A stretch of 64,000 nucleotides of DNA from Alistipes sp. (lineage in GTDB: Bacteria; Bacteroidota; Bacteroidia; Bacteroidales; Rikenellaceae): contig JAFVIB010000007.1 in the NCBI GenBank assembly GCA_017474235.1, positions 35,253-99,252 of the forward strand, given 5' to 3'. The position numbers and the translations under genes are program-made. Shown here one piece after another: positions 1 through 9,337 of this stretch. Every line of letters begins with the position of its first letter. Position 1 is the first letter of the stretch. The notes below the pieces were generated by a model. That model was not told the origin of the DNA and searched no databases. It worked only from the letters and a program-made list of their open reading frames with translations.

Positions 1-7
1 CTTTCAA

Positions 8-964
8 TTAGTTTTTCATCTTGCTCAACAGCTTCTTCGGATAGTTGGTGCAGATGCACTTGAGTTTGTGAGATTGACTGACATAGTAGTCCATCTGCTG
101 ATCGGTATCGGTATTGAATACGCTGAACTCGATACCGAGATTGACAAACTCGTCGATAGTACGCTTACCGCCACTAAAACCGTCGTTCATATACTCAAGC
201 GAGAGATTTGCCCAACGGTATGCATACTGACAGCCTTTACCGAGTCGATCATACTCTGTAGCTGCCTTATTTGCCATCCATCCGATAGGGATTTTAGCTG
301 ATTCGCAGAGTGGTGCGCAACCAGCCATAACGGTTGCATTACCGGTGCAGATGAACTCCATCCACTCCTCGGCACCCATCTCCTGAGCGATTTCAATAGA
401 ACGCCTACAAGCGTTAATACAATACTGAGCACGGGTTGTAGCATCGATAGATGTAGGGGATGTGATATTCTTGATATCGAGGACAAGTTTGGTACACTTA
501 CCCTCAGTAACAGCCACCTCGAGATACTCTTTAAGTGTTGGAAGCACCTCGCCGTTTGAGAGTACACCGCCACGACGCAACTCTGCCACGGTATTTTCCC
601 ACGGATACATACGGTTGATTTGGCAGTTACCGTCAGCGTGTGCAACAATCACATCATTATCCTTTGTCCAATAGATATCAAGCTCTGAGCCATAGCAACC
701 CAAGCTAATTGCATTACGCAACGACGCGATAGAGTTATCGGGAGTTCCGCCAAACTCTTTTACTGCGCCACGGTGAGCAACAACAATATTGTCAGCCTTC
801 TCAATAGGCTTTACGACCACCTCGGGTTTCTGCTCATTACCGCCATTATTTCCACCTCCATTGTTAGGACCCCATGGAGAGTCCGGTCCATCCTCAGTAT
901 CGCAGCCCACAAAAAACATAGCTGCTGCAGCAAGCGATAAAATTGAAAATCTTCTAAGCATCAT
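8..964 (-). CDS. Glycerophosphodiester phosphodiesterase lipoprotein
   Basis: Predicted envelope lipoprotein that would hydrolyse glycerophosphodiesters to glycerol-3-phosphate and an alcohol. The reading frame opens with two adjacent ATGs, then a signal peptide ending in lipobox FFVGC (Cys21) and a Gly/Asn/Pro-rich linker to about residue 48. The GDPD TIM barrel follows: His64-Arg65 in VVAHRGA, Glu94 and Asp96 in ELDI, and His109 in VIVAHADG, which are the family's catalytic and metal residues. It is the last gene of the run susC, susD, BACON/FISUMP lipoprotein, GDPD, 55 bases after the previous gene, so it is probably part of that uptake system. Family assignment is firm; the natural substrate is not known. 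Confidence 0.9.
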   Translation of the reverse strand: MMLRRFSILSLAAAAMFFVGCDTEDGPDSPWGPNNGGGNNGGNEQKPEVVVKPIEKADNIVVAHRGAVKEFGGTPDNSIASLRNAISLGCYGSELDIYWTKDNDVIVAHADGNCQINRMYPWENTVAELRRGGVLSNGEVLPTLKEYLEVAVTEGKCTKLVLDIKNITSPTSIDATTRAQYCINACRRSIEIAQEMGAEEWMEFICTGNATVMAGCAPLCESAKIPIGWMANKAATEYDRLGKGCQYAYRWANLSLEYMNDGFSGGKRTIDEFVNLGIEFSVFNTDTDQQMDYYVSQSHKLKCICTNYPKKLLSKMKN

Positions 965-1019
965 TGGTTTTTGTTAAAAAGGGGTGGCAGTGGCTACCGC
1001 CACCCCAATTATAGAATTT

Positions 1020-3035
1020 TTATTTATAGTTCTTTACGCAACGGAATGGGCAAATTGCCTGACCAATATCAAGGTTAGCAAGAGCAGTAGTCATAGTAGA
1101 ATTGTTCTTGATAGTAACATTGATACGACCACCACCTGCGCTTGGATAATCTGCAGGCTTAGAGCCAGCCATTGGCAGTGGAACCCACATTTGACAACGC
1201 ATGCTCCAGCACTGGAAGCCCTGAGTCATATAACGGAAGCCAAGTGGATAGTAATTGAAGCCGAACTCGTCTGCGCCCTCGTCAATGTACTTATCACCCC
1301 AATACTTAGTGTTACGCAACCAACCGTTGATGTTAGGCACACCACCGTTAACCATCTGCTTGTAAGTACACTTTGCCTCATCTACCGGATAAGTGTGAGT
1401 ACCGGTCTTAGAAGCCTGTGCCATTGCATAGAAGAGATCTCTCCAGTCCTGAGCATTAGCAACATGCCAGCCATAAGGACAGATACCCTGAGCCTGAACG
1501 CGGAGCATTGGGTACTTCTCCTCGTCCTTTGCATCGTCGCCTGTGTACTGATCAATCTGAGCCTTAATTGGAGCCTCTGCAATTGTATAGGTAATACCAC
1601 GAGCATCGGTGTATTTCTCACCGATTACCCAAGGACCCTGCTCATAACGAGCATAACCGATACCGAAGCGAGCCTCATAGCCAAGCATCTCATGATATGC
1701 ATATACGCGACCGTCATCAGAGTAGGTCTCAAGAGTACCAAGACCGCTCTCCTTGGTCTCCCAAGCTGAGTTAAGAGTTGAAGCATTCCAAGTTGCAGGG
1801 AAGTCAGCAGCAGCATAACCACCAGAACCACTTGCACCAGCAGCCTCATGCTTAACCATACCAGAACCAAGTTTAGGATTGATGTTACCACCGTCCCAAG
1901 CCATGTGCTTAACCATCCAAACCTTCTTAGAGCCATCGCGAGCAATAAACTCCTTAGTTGGGTAGTCCTTAATCAGCTCGTCAGGCATTGCGTACTGGTT
2001 AGTAACGCGCTCCCAAGACCAAGTAAGGGCATTGAAGTCGATAGTAAGGGTACGAACACCGTTAGCCTCAATAGCAGGACCTGTCCACTTAGCGTCCTTA
2101 TTCTCAAGCTTTACAACCTTACCCTCTGCAGCAAGTGCGAAGCAAGGATAAGTCAGCTCACGAGAATCCTTATTGATAACAACTGCATTGTTTGCGCTCT
2201 CGTTGAAGAAGGTCTTGAGGATAAATACACCATCCTTCTCGGTCTTATCCATCTGAAGTGCCTTCTCGATAGCGATATCGGCAACAGATGCACCATATAC
2301 GAAGTAGTGATCCTCAGCAGCAAGCTGTGTAACAGGAACATCAACAGATGCAAGTGAAGTAGCTGCGCTACCAACTGTGATAGTCATAGTAGCTGAACGA
2401 GGAGCCTCCTTATTCTCATACTTCTCTGCAGTAACCTTTACCTTACCTGCCTCAACAGTCTCAGCCTTAAGCCAAGTAGCAGCAGAGCCGTCGCCATTCT
2501 TGAAAGAGTAAGCAACAACATCACCCATATTAGATGAGTAAGATACAACCTCAGAGCCACCATTTGCAAGGAACTCAACCTTCTTTACAGAGGTAGTAAC
2601 CTTAGCATCTGCCTTTTCGCCCTTCTGAGTGAAGGTAAATGGAACTGCAGTGCCATCAGCAGTAGTTACGGTAATCTCGAAAGTACGCTTATACTCTGTA
2701 TTTGCAGCGATAGAGACAGAGATACCCTCTACATTAGAGGTATAAACGGTCTCAGTATCGTAAGTACCTGTATAAGACTGCTCAACAGATGTCTTTGAAA
2801 GGGTAACCCAAGGAGTTGAAGAGGTAACCTCTGCATTCCAAGAGGTTTCAAGAAGCTGACTACCGCTATTTACCTGTACAGCAGCAACATAAGTAGTTGC
2901 CTTTGCATCAAAAGTTGTAGTAAGCGGCGACAGTGTAACACGGGTTGCTTGGTCACGCTCTGAGATATCAACCTCCTGACACGCAGCAAAACCGAGAAGA
3001 GCTACACTGAATACTAAATACTTAAATATTTTCAT
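1020..3035 (-). CDS. BACON-type / FISUMP-domain lipoprotein
   Basis: Predicted surface lipoprotein of 671 residues with Cys19 after LLGFAAC. The N-terminal half holds Ig-like repeats of BACON type: stretches like SSTPWVTLS, each ending in a TFTQKGE- or VPVTQLA-like strand (about 25-135 and 145-240). The C-terminal third carries the Fibrobacter succinogenes major paralogous (FISUMP) signature GICPYGWHVANAQDW and ends in the typical FRCVKNYK. BACON domains are thought to bind glycans or mucin; FISUMP has no proven function. It lies 26 bases after susD and before the GDPD gene, the usual place of an accessory surface-binding lipoprotein of a SusCD locus. The role as substrate binder is inferred. 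Confidence 0.8.
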   Translation of the reverse strand: MKIFKYLVFSVALLGFAACQEVDISERDQATRVTLSPLTTTFDAKATTYVAAVQVNSGSQLLETSWNAEVTSSTPWVTLSKTSVEQSYTGTYDTETVYTSNVEGISVSIAANTEYKRTFEITVTTADGTAVPFTFTQKGEKADAKVTTSVKKVEFLANGGSEVVSYSSNMGDVVAYSFKNGDGSAATWLKAETVEAGKVKVTAEKYENKEAPRSATMTITVGSAATSLASVDVPVTQLAAEDHYFVYGASVADIAIEKALQMDKTEKDGVFILKTFFNESANNAVVINKDSRELTYPCFALAAEGKVVKLENKDAKWTGPAIEANGVRTLTIDFNALTWSWERVTNQYAMPDELIKDYPTKEFIARDGSKKVWMVKHMAWDGGNINPKLGSGMVKHEAAGASGSGGYAAADFPATWNASTLNSAWETKESGLGTLETYSDDGRVYAYHEMLGYEARFGIGYARYEQGPWVIGEKYTDARGITYTIAEAPIKAQIDQYTGDDAKDEEKYPMLRVQAQGICPYGWHVANAQDWRDLFYAMAQASKTGTHTYPVDEAKCTYKQMVNGGVPNINGWLRNTKYWGDKYIDEGADEFGFNYYPLGFRYMTQGFQCWSMRCQMWVPLPMAGSKPADYPSAGGGRINVTIKNNSTMTTALANLDIGQAICPFRCVKNYK

Positions 3036-3061
3036 AGCTTGTTTTGTTTTTGTCTGTTAAA

Positions 3062-4558
3062 CTAGTTCCAACCCTCAGTCTGAACCAACTTGTAGTTCTT
3101 GTTACGAGCAGAGTTAGAGATTGGCCACAACAGGATGTTAGGATTTGTTGCGCGCTGCTGCTTAAGATAATCGTTGTAATCCCAAATAGTGTCGAGACGA
3201 ATCAGTGCCCACCAAATAACACCCTCTGCAGGGAACTCGAGGAAGTACTCATTCTCAAGTGCCTTAAGAACACCGCTCTGAGTAGCATCTTTGTAGTAGT
3301 TATCCTTACCGTATGCACGCTTTGCAATAACATTCAGGTAACCAAGAGCCTTTGTGTACTCCTTCTTGTAGTATGCCAACTCTGCTGCCATCATAACACC
3401 GAGAGCTGTACGGTAGTAAGGGATATCGCAGTCCTCAATAGCGATTGCACCGCTCTGATCGCCGATATACTTATTACACCAAGTAAGGTTCTCACCACTT
3501 GCACCGTAGTCGCCATCGCCGAGGTTAGTTGCAACACGCTTGTCACCCTCAATATCACGGCTGTCACGAAGACGCTTCATGAATGGAGGCTGATAACCCC
3601 ACCACTGAGTTGACTTCATCGGAACAGGCTTGTTCTGATATGCAGGAGCAACTGTAGAGTTACCGAAGTAGAAGTATGGGTAGAAACCACCTGTCAGCTT
3701 CTCATCCTGGCTGTTGTGAAGTGCAAATGCAATCTCCTTATTCTTCTTGTTTGCATTGATAAATACCTTGCCATAATCGTCAAGCAGAGCACCGCTTGTA
3801 AGATCAAGTGCATCGAGAGCATCCTGAGCAAGTGTCAGGTAGCTGTCGCCACCCTTCTGATTAGTGTACATCCAAAGTGCATACTCAGCCTTGAGCAGGT
3901 TTACAGCGGTCTTTGTTGCAAAGTAGCAATCAGTACCGAGGTAAGCACCATTCTCGAGAGCAGTCTCGATATCCTTACCAATCTGTGCATAAACCTCCGC
4001 CTTAGGAGCACGCTCCGGATAGCACTCAGGCTGTGATACAGACTCGATTGGAACCAGGTTCAAAGGTACATCACCCCAAAGACGAGCAGCCCAGAAGTAG
4101 CAGTATGCACGAGCAAATGAAGCCTGACCGATAGCATAACCACGCTCCTTCTCATTCATCTCAACAAGTGGAGCATACTTAAGTACAGCATTTGCCTGAT
4201 CGATAGTAGTATAGAGTGCAGACCAGTTTGTAGAAGCGTTTGCACCATTCATAGTACTTGACTCAACACCGATCATATCGTTATCGTGTGCCAAGTTTAC
4301 GATAGAAGAACCCCACATATAGGTTCCCACACGAACCTCACCCCAGTAGAAAACATTACAAGTAGTGTTCACAAAGCAAGAACGCATACGCTCGTAGATA
4401 CCGTAGGTGGACTGTGTCACATCAGTTGCATCCTGCCACATGTTGGATGCAGAGAGTCGGTTGTCCTGCATAATATCCAAATCGCCGTGGCAAGATGTAG
4501 CCATCATAGCACCAGCAACTAAAGGCAGGACCAATCTCATTATATTCTTAAGTTTCAT
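3062..4558 (-). CDS. SusD/RagB-family nutrient-binding lipoprotein
   Basis: Outer-membrane lipoprotein that caps the partner SusC channel and binds the substrate before import. It has 498 residues, close to the family norm, with lipobox ATSC (Cys23). The N-terminal TPR-like helices and the typical SusD body are visible: an N-terminal LDIMQDNRLSASNMW segment, an YFWAARLWGDVPLNL stretch near 140, and a C-terminal LENEYFLEFPAEGVIWWALI segment followed by a WPIS.....NYKLVQTEGW end. It sits 34 bases downstream of susC in the same direction. The substrate cannot be read from the sequence; the GDPD gene downstream hints at a phosphodiester-containing compound. Confidence 0.93.
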   Translation of the reverse strand: MKLKNIMRLVLPLVAGAMMATSCHGDLDIMQDNRLSASNMWQDATDVTQSTYGIYERMRSCFVNTTCNVFYWGEVRVGTYMWGSSIVNLAHDNDMIGVESSTMNGANASTNWSALYTTIDQANAVLKYAPLVEMNEKERGYAIGQASFARAYCYFWAARLWGDVPLNLVPIESVSQPECYPERAPKAEVYAQIGKDIETALENGAYLGTDCYFATKTAVNLLKAEYALWMYTNQKGGDSYLTLAQDALDALDLTSGALLDDYGKVFINANKKNKEIAFALHNSQDEKLTGGFYPYFYFGNSTVAPAYQNKPVPMKSTQWWGYQPPFMKRLRDSRDIEGDKRVATNLGDGDYGASGENLTWCNKYIGDQSGAIAIEDCDIPYYRTALGVMMAAELAYYKKEYTKALGYLNVIAKRAYGKDNYYKDATQSGVLKALENEYFLEFPAEGVIWWALIRLDTIWDYNDYLKQQRATNPNILLWPISNSARNKNYKLVQTEGWN

Positions 4559-4592
4559 AGTCTTTTAATTTTTTATTGATTACAGCACCCAA

Positions 4593-7500
4593 TTAGAAGG
4601 TAAGTTTTACATTGAACAAGAACTTACGAGCTGGTGGGTTAAATGTACCGCCTGATGCATCAGCATTGTTTGAAGAAGAGTACATATTTGAACCACTTGC
4701 ACGGCTGATACCGGTCTCAGGGTTAGCACCACCGCTTACACCTGTCCAGTAGCAGAGTGTGTTACCTGTAAATCCAACAGTTACCTTCTTAATGCCTACC
4801 TTCTTTGTCCACTTGCTTGGGAGGTCATAGTAGAGTGACACATCACGAAGACAGAGATAATCAGCACGCTCAACATTAAAGTCTGATGCACGAGAGAAGT
4901 TACGGTTACCGAAGTCAGCATCGTTCGGGAAGAAACGAGCGTACTTGTAGTCGCAACCTGGGTGTGTCCAACAGTCATAAACCATCTTATCAACATTTGA
5001 GTTACTGTTACCCAGAGTATTCTGGAAGAAACGAGTCTTCATATAGTTGTAGATAGAGTGACCGATTGCGTAGTCAACATAAACTGAGAGTGTGAGGTTC
5101 TTGTACTTGAATGTATTGTTCAAACCACCTGTAGAGTGAGGAACAACATTACCGAGGTGGTACATATCCTCAGCATCAATCTGCTCAGAGCCATCAGGAC
5201 GACGAGCAGAACCGTAGCGGTTCATCCACTCATAGTCACCAATATCCTTACGACCCTTGTACTTAGCATCGTCCTTATCAGAGAGCTTATCTGAACGACG
5301 GTGACCGTGTGCCTGTGAGTCATAGTAAGCAGCATCTGCCTGAGCCTGATTCTCAATAATATGAGAGATCTTGTAACCATAGATACGACCCAGCTCCTCG
5401 CCTACTGCAGTACCACCAAAGCGGTAGCCTGTCTCAGACATTGTGTAACCACCGATACGATATGCCTTCTTACCTGTCTCATTACCATACATATCGAGCT
5501 CGTCGTATGCATACTCCTCAGGAAGGCTGAGAACCTTATTCTTAGAGAATGAGTAAGTGAAGTCGGTTGTCCAAGTGAAGTTTGGCTTCTGAATATTTAC
5601 AGAGCTAATCTCAACCTCGAAACCGTAGAAACGTGCGCTACCTACATTTGCCTTAACAGAGCTGAATGAACCTGTATCAGGGAGGGTAATTGAGAAGAGC
5701 ATATTGTCAGTACGCTTGTTGTAGTAGTCAATTACAAAGCGGAGACGATCCTTAAAGAAGCCCATATCAAGACCCAAGTCGAGCTGAGTAGTGGTCTCCC
5801 ACTTCATGCCGCTATTAACCATCGCGCTTGGGAGCATTGTACTCTGACCTGCATAGAGACCTGATGCAAATGCACCATAAGTATCATACAGACCAATACC
5901 GTTGTTACCTGTCTGACCGTAAGATGCACGGAACTTGAAGGTATTCATCTTGCTCTTATCTGAATCCCAGAATGGCTCCTCAGAGATAATCCAAGCTACT
6001 GAACCTGCAGGGAAGTAACCCCACTGATTACCCTTAGCAAACTTAGATGAACCATCGGCACGGAATGTAAATGATGCAACATAACGGTTAGCATAGTCAT
6101 AGTTTACACGACCGAAGTAAGAGATCAGAGCCTGGCTCTCGTCCTCGTTAGAAGCAGTGAAGTTTACACCTGAGTCGAGGATAGGCACCTTATCAGATAC
6201 TGAACCGGTTGCGTTTGCAGTCAGATACCAATAACGCTGGTGCATATAGTCATAACCTGCAGTAGCGTTGATAGTGTGAAGATCATTGAAGGTCTTATTA
6301 TAGTTCAAATAAGCCTGGAATGTGTTACGCAGGGTCTGAGTACGAGTCTCTGTAGTCGAGCGGTCTGCATAAACGAAGTTCTTGTGACCCTCGAACTCGC
6401 CACGGTTGTAGTAGCTACCACGATACTGGTTGTCGAAGATAGCATACTGTGCAGTAGCAGTAAGTCCGTCGCAGATGTTCCACTTGAGGTTGAAGTTACC
6501 TGTCATACGGGTAGTTGCAGCCTCACGGTCAAAGAAGTTCTCATAGAACCAAGCAATCTGCTGGAACTTGTTAGTACCACCGGTGATGTAGTTACCCTCA
6601 TCATCGAAGTTACGAGTTGTAGGACCCATCATCAAACCACGACCGATAGATGTAAAGTAGTCGCTGAATGGAACCTGACGAACTGAACGAGAGAGGTCAA
6701 ATGTAGTAGATGCCTCCAAACGCTTCGAAATCTTGAAGGTTGTATTACCGTGCATTGTAAACACATTGTAACCTGTACCTGCGATATAACCGTCATCAGC
6801 AAGGTAGCTAACAGATGCTGCATAGCGAATCTTGTCGTTACCGCCGTTAACACCTACATACTCCTTGTGCCAAAGAGCTGGAGAGTACCACTGGCTCTGA
6901 TAATCTGTATCACGGAATGTCAGATACTTAGTTGGGTCAATAGGATCGACCATCCAATCCCAACCCGGAGCAACCTCCTCACCATCAGTAAGATAACGGG
7001 TGGTAAACATGCTTGTACCTAAAGTATTACCTGTACCAGCAGCGTTTGCACCTGTGAGGAATGTCTCACCTGAACGGGTATCCTTAAGAGCCGGACGAAC
7101 CCAAGCAAGGAACTCCTTAGCGTTCATCAGATCCCACTTACGAGAAGCCTCTGACCAACCTACCTGAGCATCAAATACAATCTGAGGACCCTGACCGATA
7201 GCACCCTTCTTTGTAGTGATGAGTACTACACCGTTAGATGCACGAGCACCATAGATACCTGCAGAAGCAGCATCCTTCAGAATTTCGATAGACTCAATAT
7301 CGTTAGGGTTGATATCATCCATTGTACGGAGAACACCATCAACGATAACGATAGGGTCATTTGACATGTTGATAGAAGAACCACCACGAACCAAGAAACG
7401 AGGAGCAGCACCTGAAGCAACATCGGCAGTCTGAACACGCAGACCGGCAACCTTACCCTTCAGAGCATCACCCACATTTGATACAGGAGCATCGAAGAGC

Positions 7501-8162
7501 TCTGCACCATCAATCTTAGATACAGCAGTAGTCAAAGTACGACGAGACTGGGTACCATAACCTACAACGACAACCTCGTCCATAGATGTTGCAGCCTCCT
7601 TGAGGACAACATTGATAACTGAACGGCTACCCACAGCCTCCATTATATCGGTATAACCGATGTAAGAGAAGCCCAGAGTCTGATTGTTCTTTGCGGTAAT
7701 TGAGTAGTTACCAGCCATATCGGTTGTAGTACCTGTTGTAGTACCCTCAACCCAAACGGTAACACCGATGAGCGGATTACCCGCAGCATCCTTTACCTGA
7801 CCTGTTACTGTAGTGGTGCGAGCCGGAGTTGAAGCGGCAGCAGCTACACGCTTAGTAACAATAATACTTTTGCCATCAACGGTAGTCTCAACATTCTGAC
7901 CGGCAAAGATTTTGCCCAGAACTGCTGAAAGCTCTTCGTCTTTGGCATCAATTGACACAGCGGCGTTCATATTGACATCGCTGAGCTTAACAGAAATTGA
8001 ATAGCCCTGCTTCTGAAGCGACTGAATCGCCTGCTGAACAGTTGCATCCTTCAACTTCAAGCTGACCTTCTGCGCCTCTGCTGAGAGCGGGAGGGTCAAC
8101 ATCACACACATCGCAAGCAGAATGGTCCACAAACGACGATGAGAGGAAACTTTTGTTCTCAT
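4593..8162 (-). CDS. SusC/RagA TonB-linked outer-membrane transporter with STN domain
   Basis: A 1189-residue TonB-dependent channel. Order of parts: signal peptide (1-31), secretin/TonB short N-terminal (STN) domain (about 32-105), carboxypeptidase-regulatory-like domain (about 117-190), TonB-box-like EVVVVGYGTQ near 200, plug with the family motif YGARASNGVVLITTKKG, and a beta-barrel ending in KFLFNVKLTF. The STN domain is the part that contacts FecR-type anti-sigma factors in the periplasm, and a FecR gene lies just upstream, so substrate binding probably signals to the ECF sigma factor at 9338-9907. It is followed at once by susD. Assignment is firm; the substrate is unknown. Confidence 0.95.
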   Translation of the reverse strand: MRTKVSSHRRLWTILLAMCVMLTLPLSAEAQKVSLKLKDATVQQAIQSLQKQGYSISVKLSDVNMNAAVSIDAKDEELSAVLGKIFAGQNVETTVDGKSIIVTKRVAAAASTPARTTTVTGQVKDAAGNPLIGVTVWVEGTTTGTTTDMAGNYSITAKNNQTLGFSYIGYTDIMEAVGSRSVINVVLKEAATSMDEVVVVGYGTQSRRTLTTAVSKIDGAELFDAPVSNVGDALKGKVAGLRVQTADVASGAAPRFLVRGGSSINMSNDPIVIVDGVLRTMDDINPNDIESIEILKDAASAGIYGARASNGVVLITTKKGAIGQGPQIVFDAQVGWSEASRKWDLMNAKEFLAWVRPALKDTRSGETFLTGANAAGTGNTLGTSMFTTRYLTDGEEVAPGWDWMVDPIDPTKYLTFRDTDYQSQWYSPALWHKEYVGVNGGNDKIRYAASVSYLADDGYIAGTGYNVFTMHGNTTFKISKRLEASTTFDLSRSVRQVPFSDYFTSIGRGLMMGPTTRNFDDEGNYITGGTNKFQQIAWFYENFFDREAATTRMTGNFNLKWNICDGLTATAQYAIFDNQYRGSYYNRGEFEGHKNFVYADRSTTETRTQTLRNTFQAYLNYNKTFNDLHTINATAGYDYMHQRYWYLTANATGSVSDKVPILDSGVNFTASNEDESQALISYFGRVNYDYANRYVASFTFRADGSSKFAKGNQWGYFPAGSVAWIISEEPFWDSDKSKMNTFKFRASYGQTGNNGIGLYDTYGAFASGLYAGQSTMLPSAMVNSGMKWETTTQLDLGLDMGFFKDRLRFVIDYYNKRTDNMLFSITLPDTGSFSSVKANVGSARFYGFEVEISSVNIQKPNFTWTTDFTYSFSKNKVLSLPEEYAYDELDMYGNETGKKAYRIGGYTMSETGYRFGGTAVGEELGRIYGYKISHIIENQAQADAAYYDSQAHGHRRSDKLSDKDDAKYKGRKDIGDYEWMNRYGSARRPDGSEQIDAEDMYHLGNVVPHSTGGLNNTFKYKNLTLSVYVDYAIGHSIYNYMKTRFFQNTLGNSNSNVDKMVYDCWTHPGCDYKYARFFPNDADFGNRNFSRASDFNVERADYLCLRDVSLYYDLPSKWTKKVGIKKVTVGFTGNTLCYWTGVSGGANPETGISRASGSNMYSSSNNADASGGTFNPPARKFLFNVKLTF

Positions 8163-8198
8163 AGTGTTAAGTTTTGATTAGAAAAATAGGTTAACTAT

Positions 8199-8218
8199 AA
8201 ATAGTGGTAATACTATTT
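8199..8218. other. 7-6-7 perfect inverted repeat between fecR and susC
   Basis: AAATAGT and ACTATTT flank a 6-base loop in the 57-base gap between the end of fecR and the susC start. It could be a weak mRNA hairpin in the susC leader or a protein-binding site. There is no T-run after it on the coding (minus) strand, so it does not look like an intrinsic terminator. Confidence 0.35.
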
Positions 8219-8219
8219 C

Positions 8220-9212
8220 TTATTTATTATAACATAGGTGTATCGTTCCGCTCTTCCAATAGTAGCTCATTCTACCATTCTGCTCAAGTGTCGAGAGAAT
8301 ACGGTCAAGCGACTCGTTGTTCACAAACGCCGAGTAGTAACGCTCCTCTGCAAGCTCCGCCTGATCAATAATGATGCGCACATTGAAAAGACGCTCAAGT
8401 TGCATCGATATATCACCGAGGCGGGAGTTGATAAATGTAAGTTTCTGCGTGAGCGGGGTCTGGCTGAACATATCCTTCGGAACGCTCTCGTAAATTACAC
8501 GACCGGAACGCTTATCGAGCTTCAAGAAGTCTCCCGGGCGCATACTTATCACACGATTCTGACTCAAACTCTTGGTCTGCATATCCACTGCACCTTCGAG
8601 GAGCATCAGCTCGACCTCACTATTCGACTCATACGAGCGAACATTAAACTTTGTACCGTGTACAACCACATCAACCTGCTCTGTAGAGACGATAAAACGG
8701 CGGTGTTCATCCTTTGCAATATCTGCATAAGCCTCTCCGGAGAGATATACACGACGAACATCACCATCAAACTCGGTCGGGTAGATAAGCCTTGAACCTG
8801 CCGCCAAACGGAGTACAGAGCCATCATTGAGAGTTACCTCCCTGCTCTGACCGTTAGCAACATAGACCTCTTCCCACTCTACTCGACGCTCTGACTCTAC
8901 AAAGAGTTTTACAGAGGTTATCAGCGCAAAAGCCATAACCACAGCTGCTGCTACGCGCAACACTGAGCGCATAACTGCTGTACGACGAACACGAGCTTCG
9001 CTCTTCTGAATCTTTTCAAGCACGGTCTTATAACTACAACGAGTCTTAAAACCATTTAGAGAAGGCTCAAGCTTCTCCCACTGCTCTCTCATCGCACCAT
9101 CCTTCGCTTCGGTGTCATACGGAGCTGCAAACCACTCCGCAAACTCACTCTGCACCTGCTCAGGGTATTGGTGCAACAAATAACTGTTTACTATTCTGTG
9201 TTTTCTTTCCAT
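8220..9212 (-). CDS. FecR-family anti-sigma factor
   Basis: Inner-membrane protein relaying the state of the TonB transporter to an ECF sigma factor. It has 330 residues: a cytoplasmic sigma-binding N-terminus (1 to about 83), one membrane helix (VLRVAAAVVMAFALITSV, about 84-103), a periplasmic FecR domain (about 115-215, with VTLNDGSVLRLAAGSRL and GEAYADI) and a C-terminal DUF4974 domain (about 255-325, with LTFINSRLGDISMQLERLF). It lies 57 bases upstream of susC on the same strand, while the sigma gene is divergent, an orientation less usual than sigma-fecR-susC in one direction. Start chosen at ATG (MERKHR). Confidence 0.93.
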   Translation of the reverse strand: MERKHRIVNSYLLHQYPEQVQSEFAEWFAAPYDTEAKDGAMREQWEKLEPSLNGFKTRCSYKTVLEKIQKSEARVRRTAVMRSVLRVAAAVVMAFALITSVKLFVESERRVEWEEVYVANGQSREVTLNDGSVLRLAAGSRLIYPTEFDGDVRRVYLSGEAYADIAKDEHRRFIVSTEQVDVVVHGTKFNVRSYESNSEVELMLLEGAVDMQTKSLSQNRVISMRPGDFLKLDKRSGRVIYESVPKDMFSQTPLTQKLTFINSRLGDISMQLERLFNVRIIIDQAELAEERYYSAFVNNESLDRILSTLEQNGRMSYYWKSGTIHLCYNK

Positions 9213-9214
9213 AA

Positions 9215-9300
9215 TTCGCGCATTAGTATATGTAAGACACTCAGAGAGCCTTCTACACCCAATCGTAAAAAATTTTTTATCGTTTAGGAGTAAATATTAA
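9215..9300. promoter_or_regulatory. Intergenic element shared with 59721-59801 (copy A)
   Basis: This stretch between divergent fecR and sigma genes aligns with 59721-59801 over about 85 bases with few gaps. Shared blocks include TCGYGCRTTAGT, TAAGACMCTCA, TACACCYAATCG and TTTTTTATCRTTTAG. In this copy it sits where a control region for both the sigma gene and fecR would be, so an autoregulated ECF-sigma target is a plausible reading (inference). Confidence 0.6.
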
Positions 9301-9310
9301 ATAAATTGTC

Positions 9311-9318
9311 TATATTTG
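9311..9318 (+). promoter_or_regulatory. Bacteroidetes -7 box for the ECF sigma gene
   Basis: TATATTTG fits the TAnnTTTG consensus 19 bases before the sigma ATG at 9338. I see no TTTG at the expected -33 distance, so the promoter may be weak or may need an activator bound in the element just upstream. Confidence 0.5.
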
Positions 9319-9337
9319 TAATGAAGTGTAAGCAAGT

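Noticed and set aside
984-1769. 261-codon plus-strand frame opposite the FISUMP lipoprotein
   Set aside because: Composition (Leu, Ile, Cys, Thr) reflects the reverse complement of the real gene; no start context or domain.
3044-3613. 189-codon plus-strand frame opposite susD
   Set aside because: Pure antisense of a well-supported SusD gene.
4593-8162. SusC protein as a starch-specific SusC
   Set aside because: No amylase or SusE/F-like genes accompany it; the GH13 gene at 26536 is far away and in another operon.
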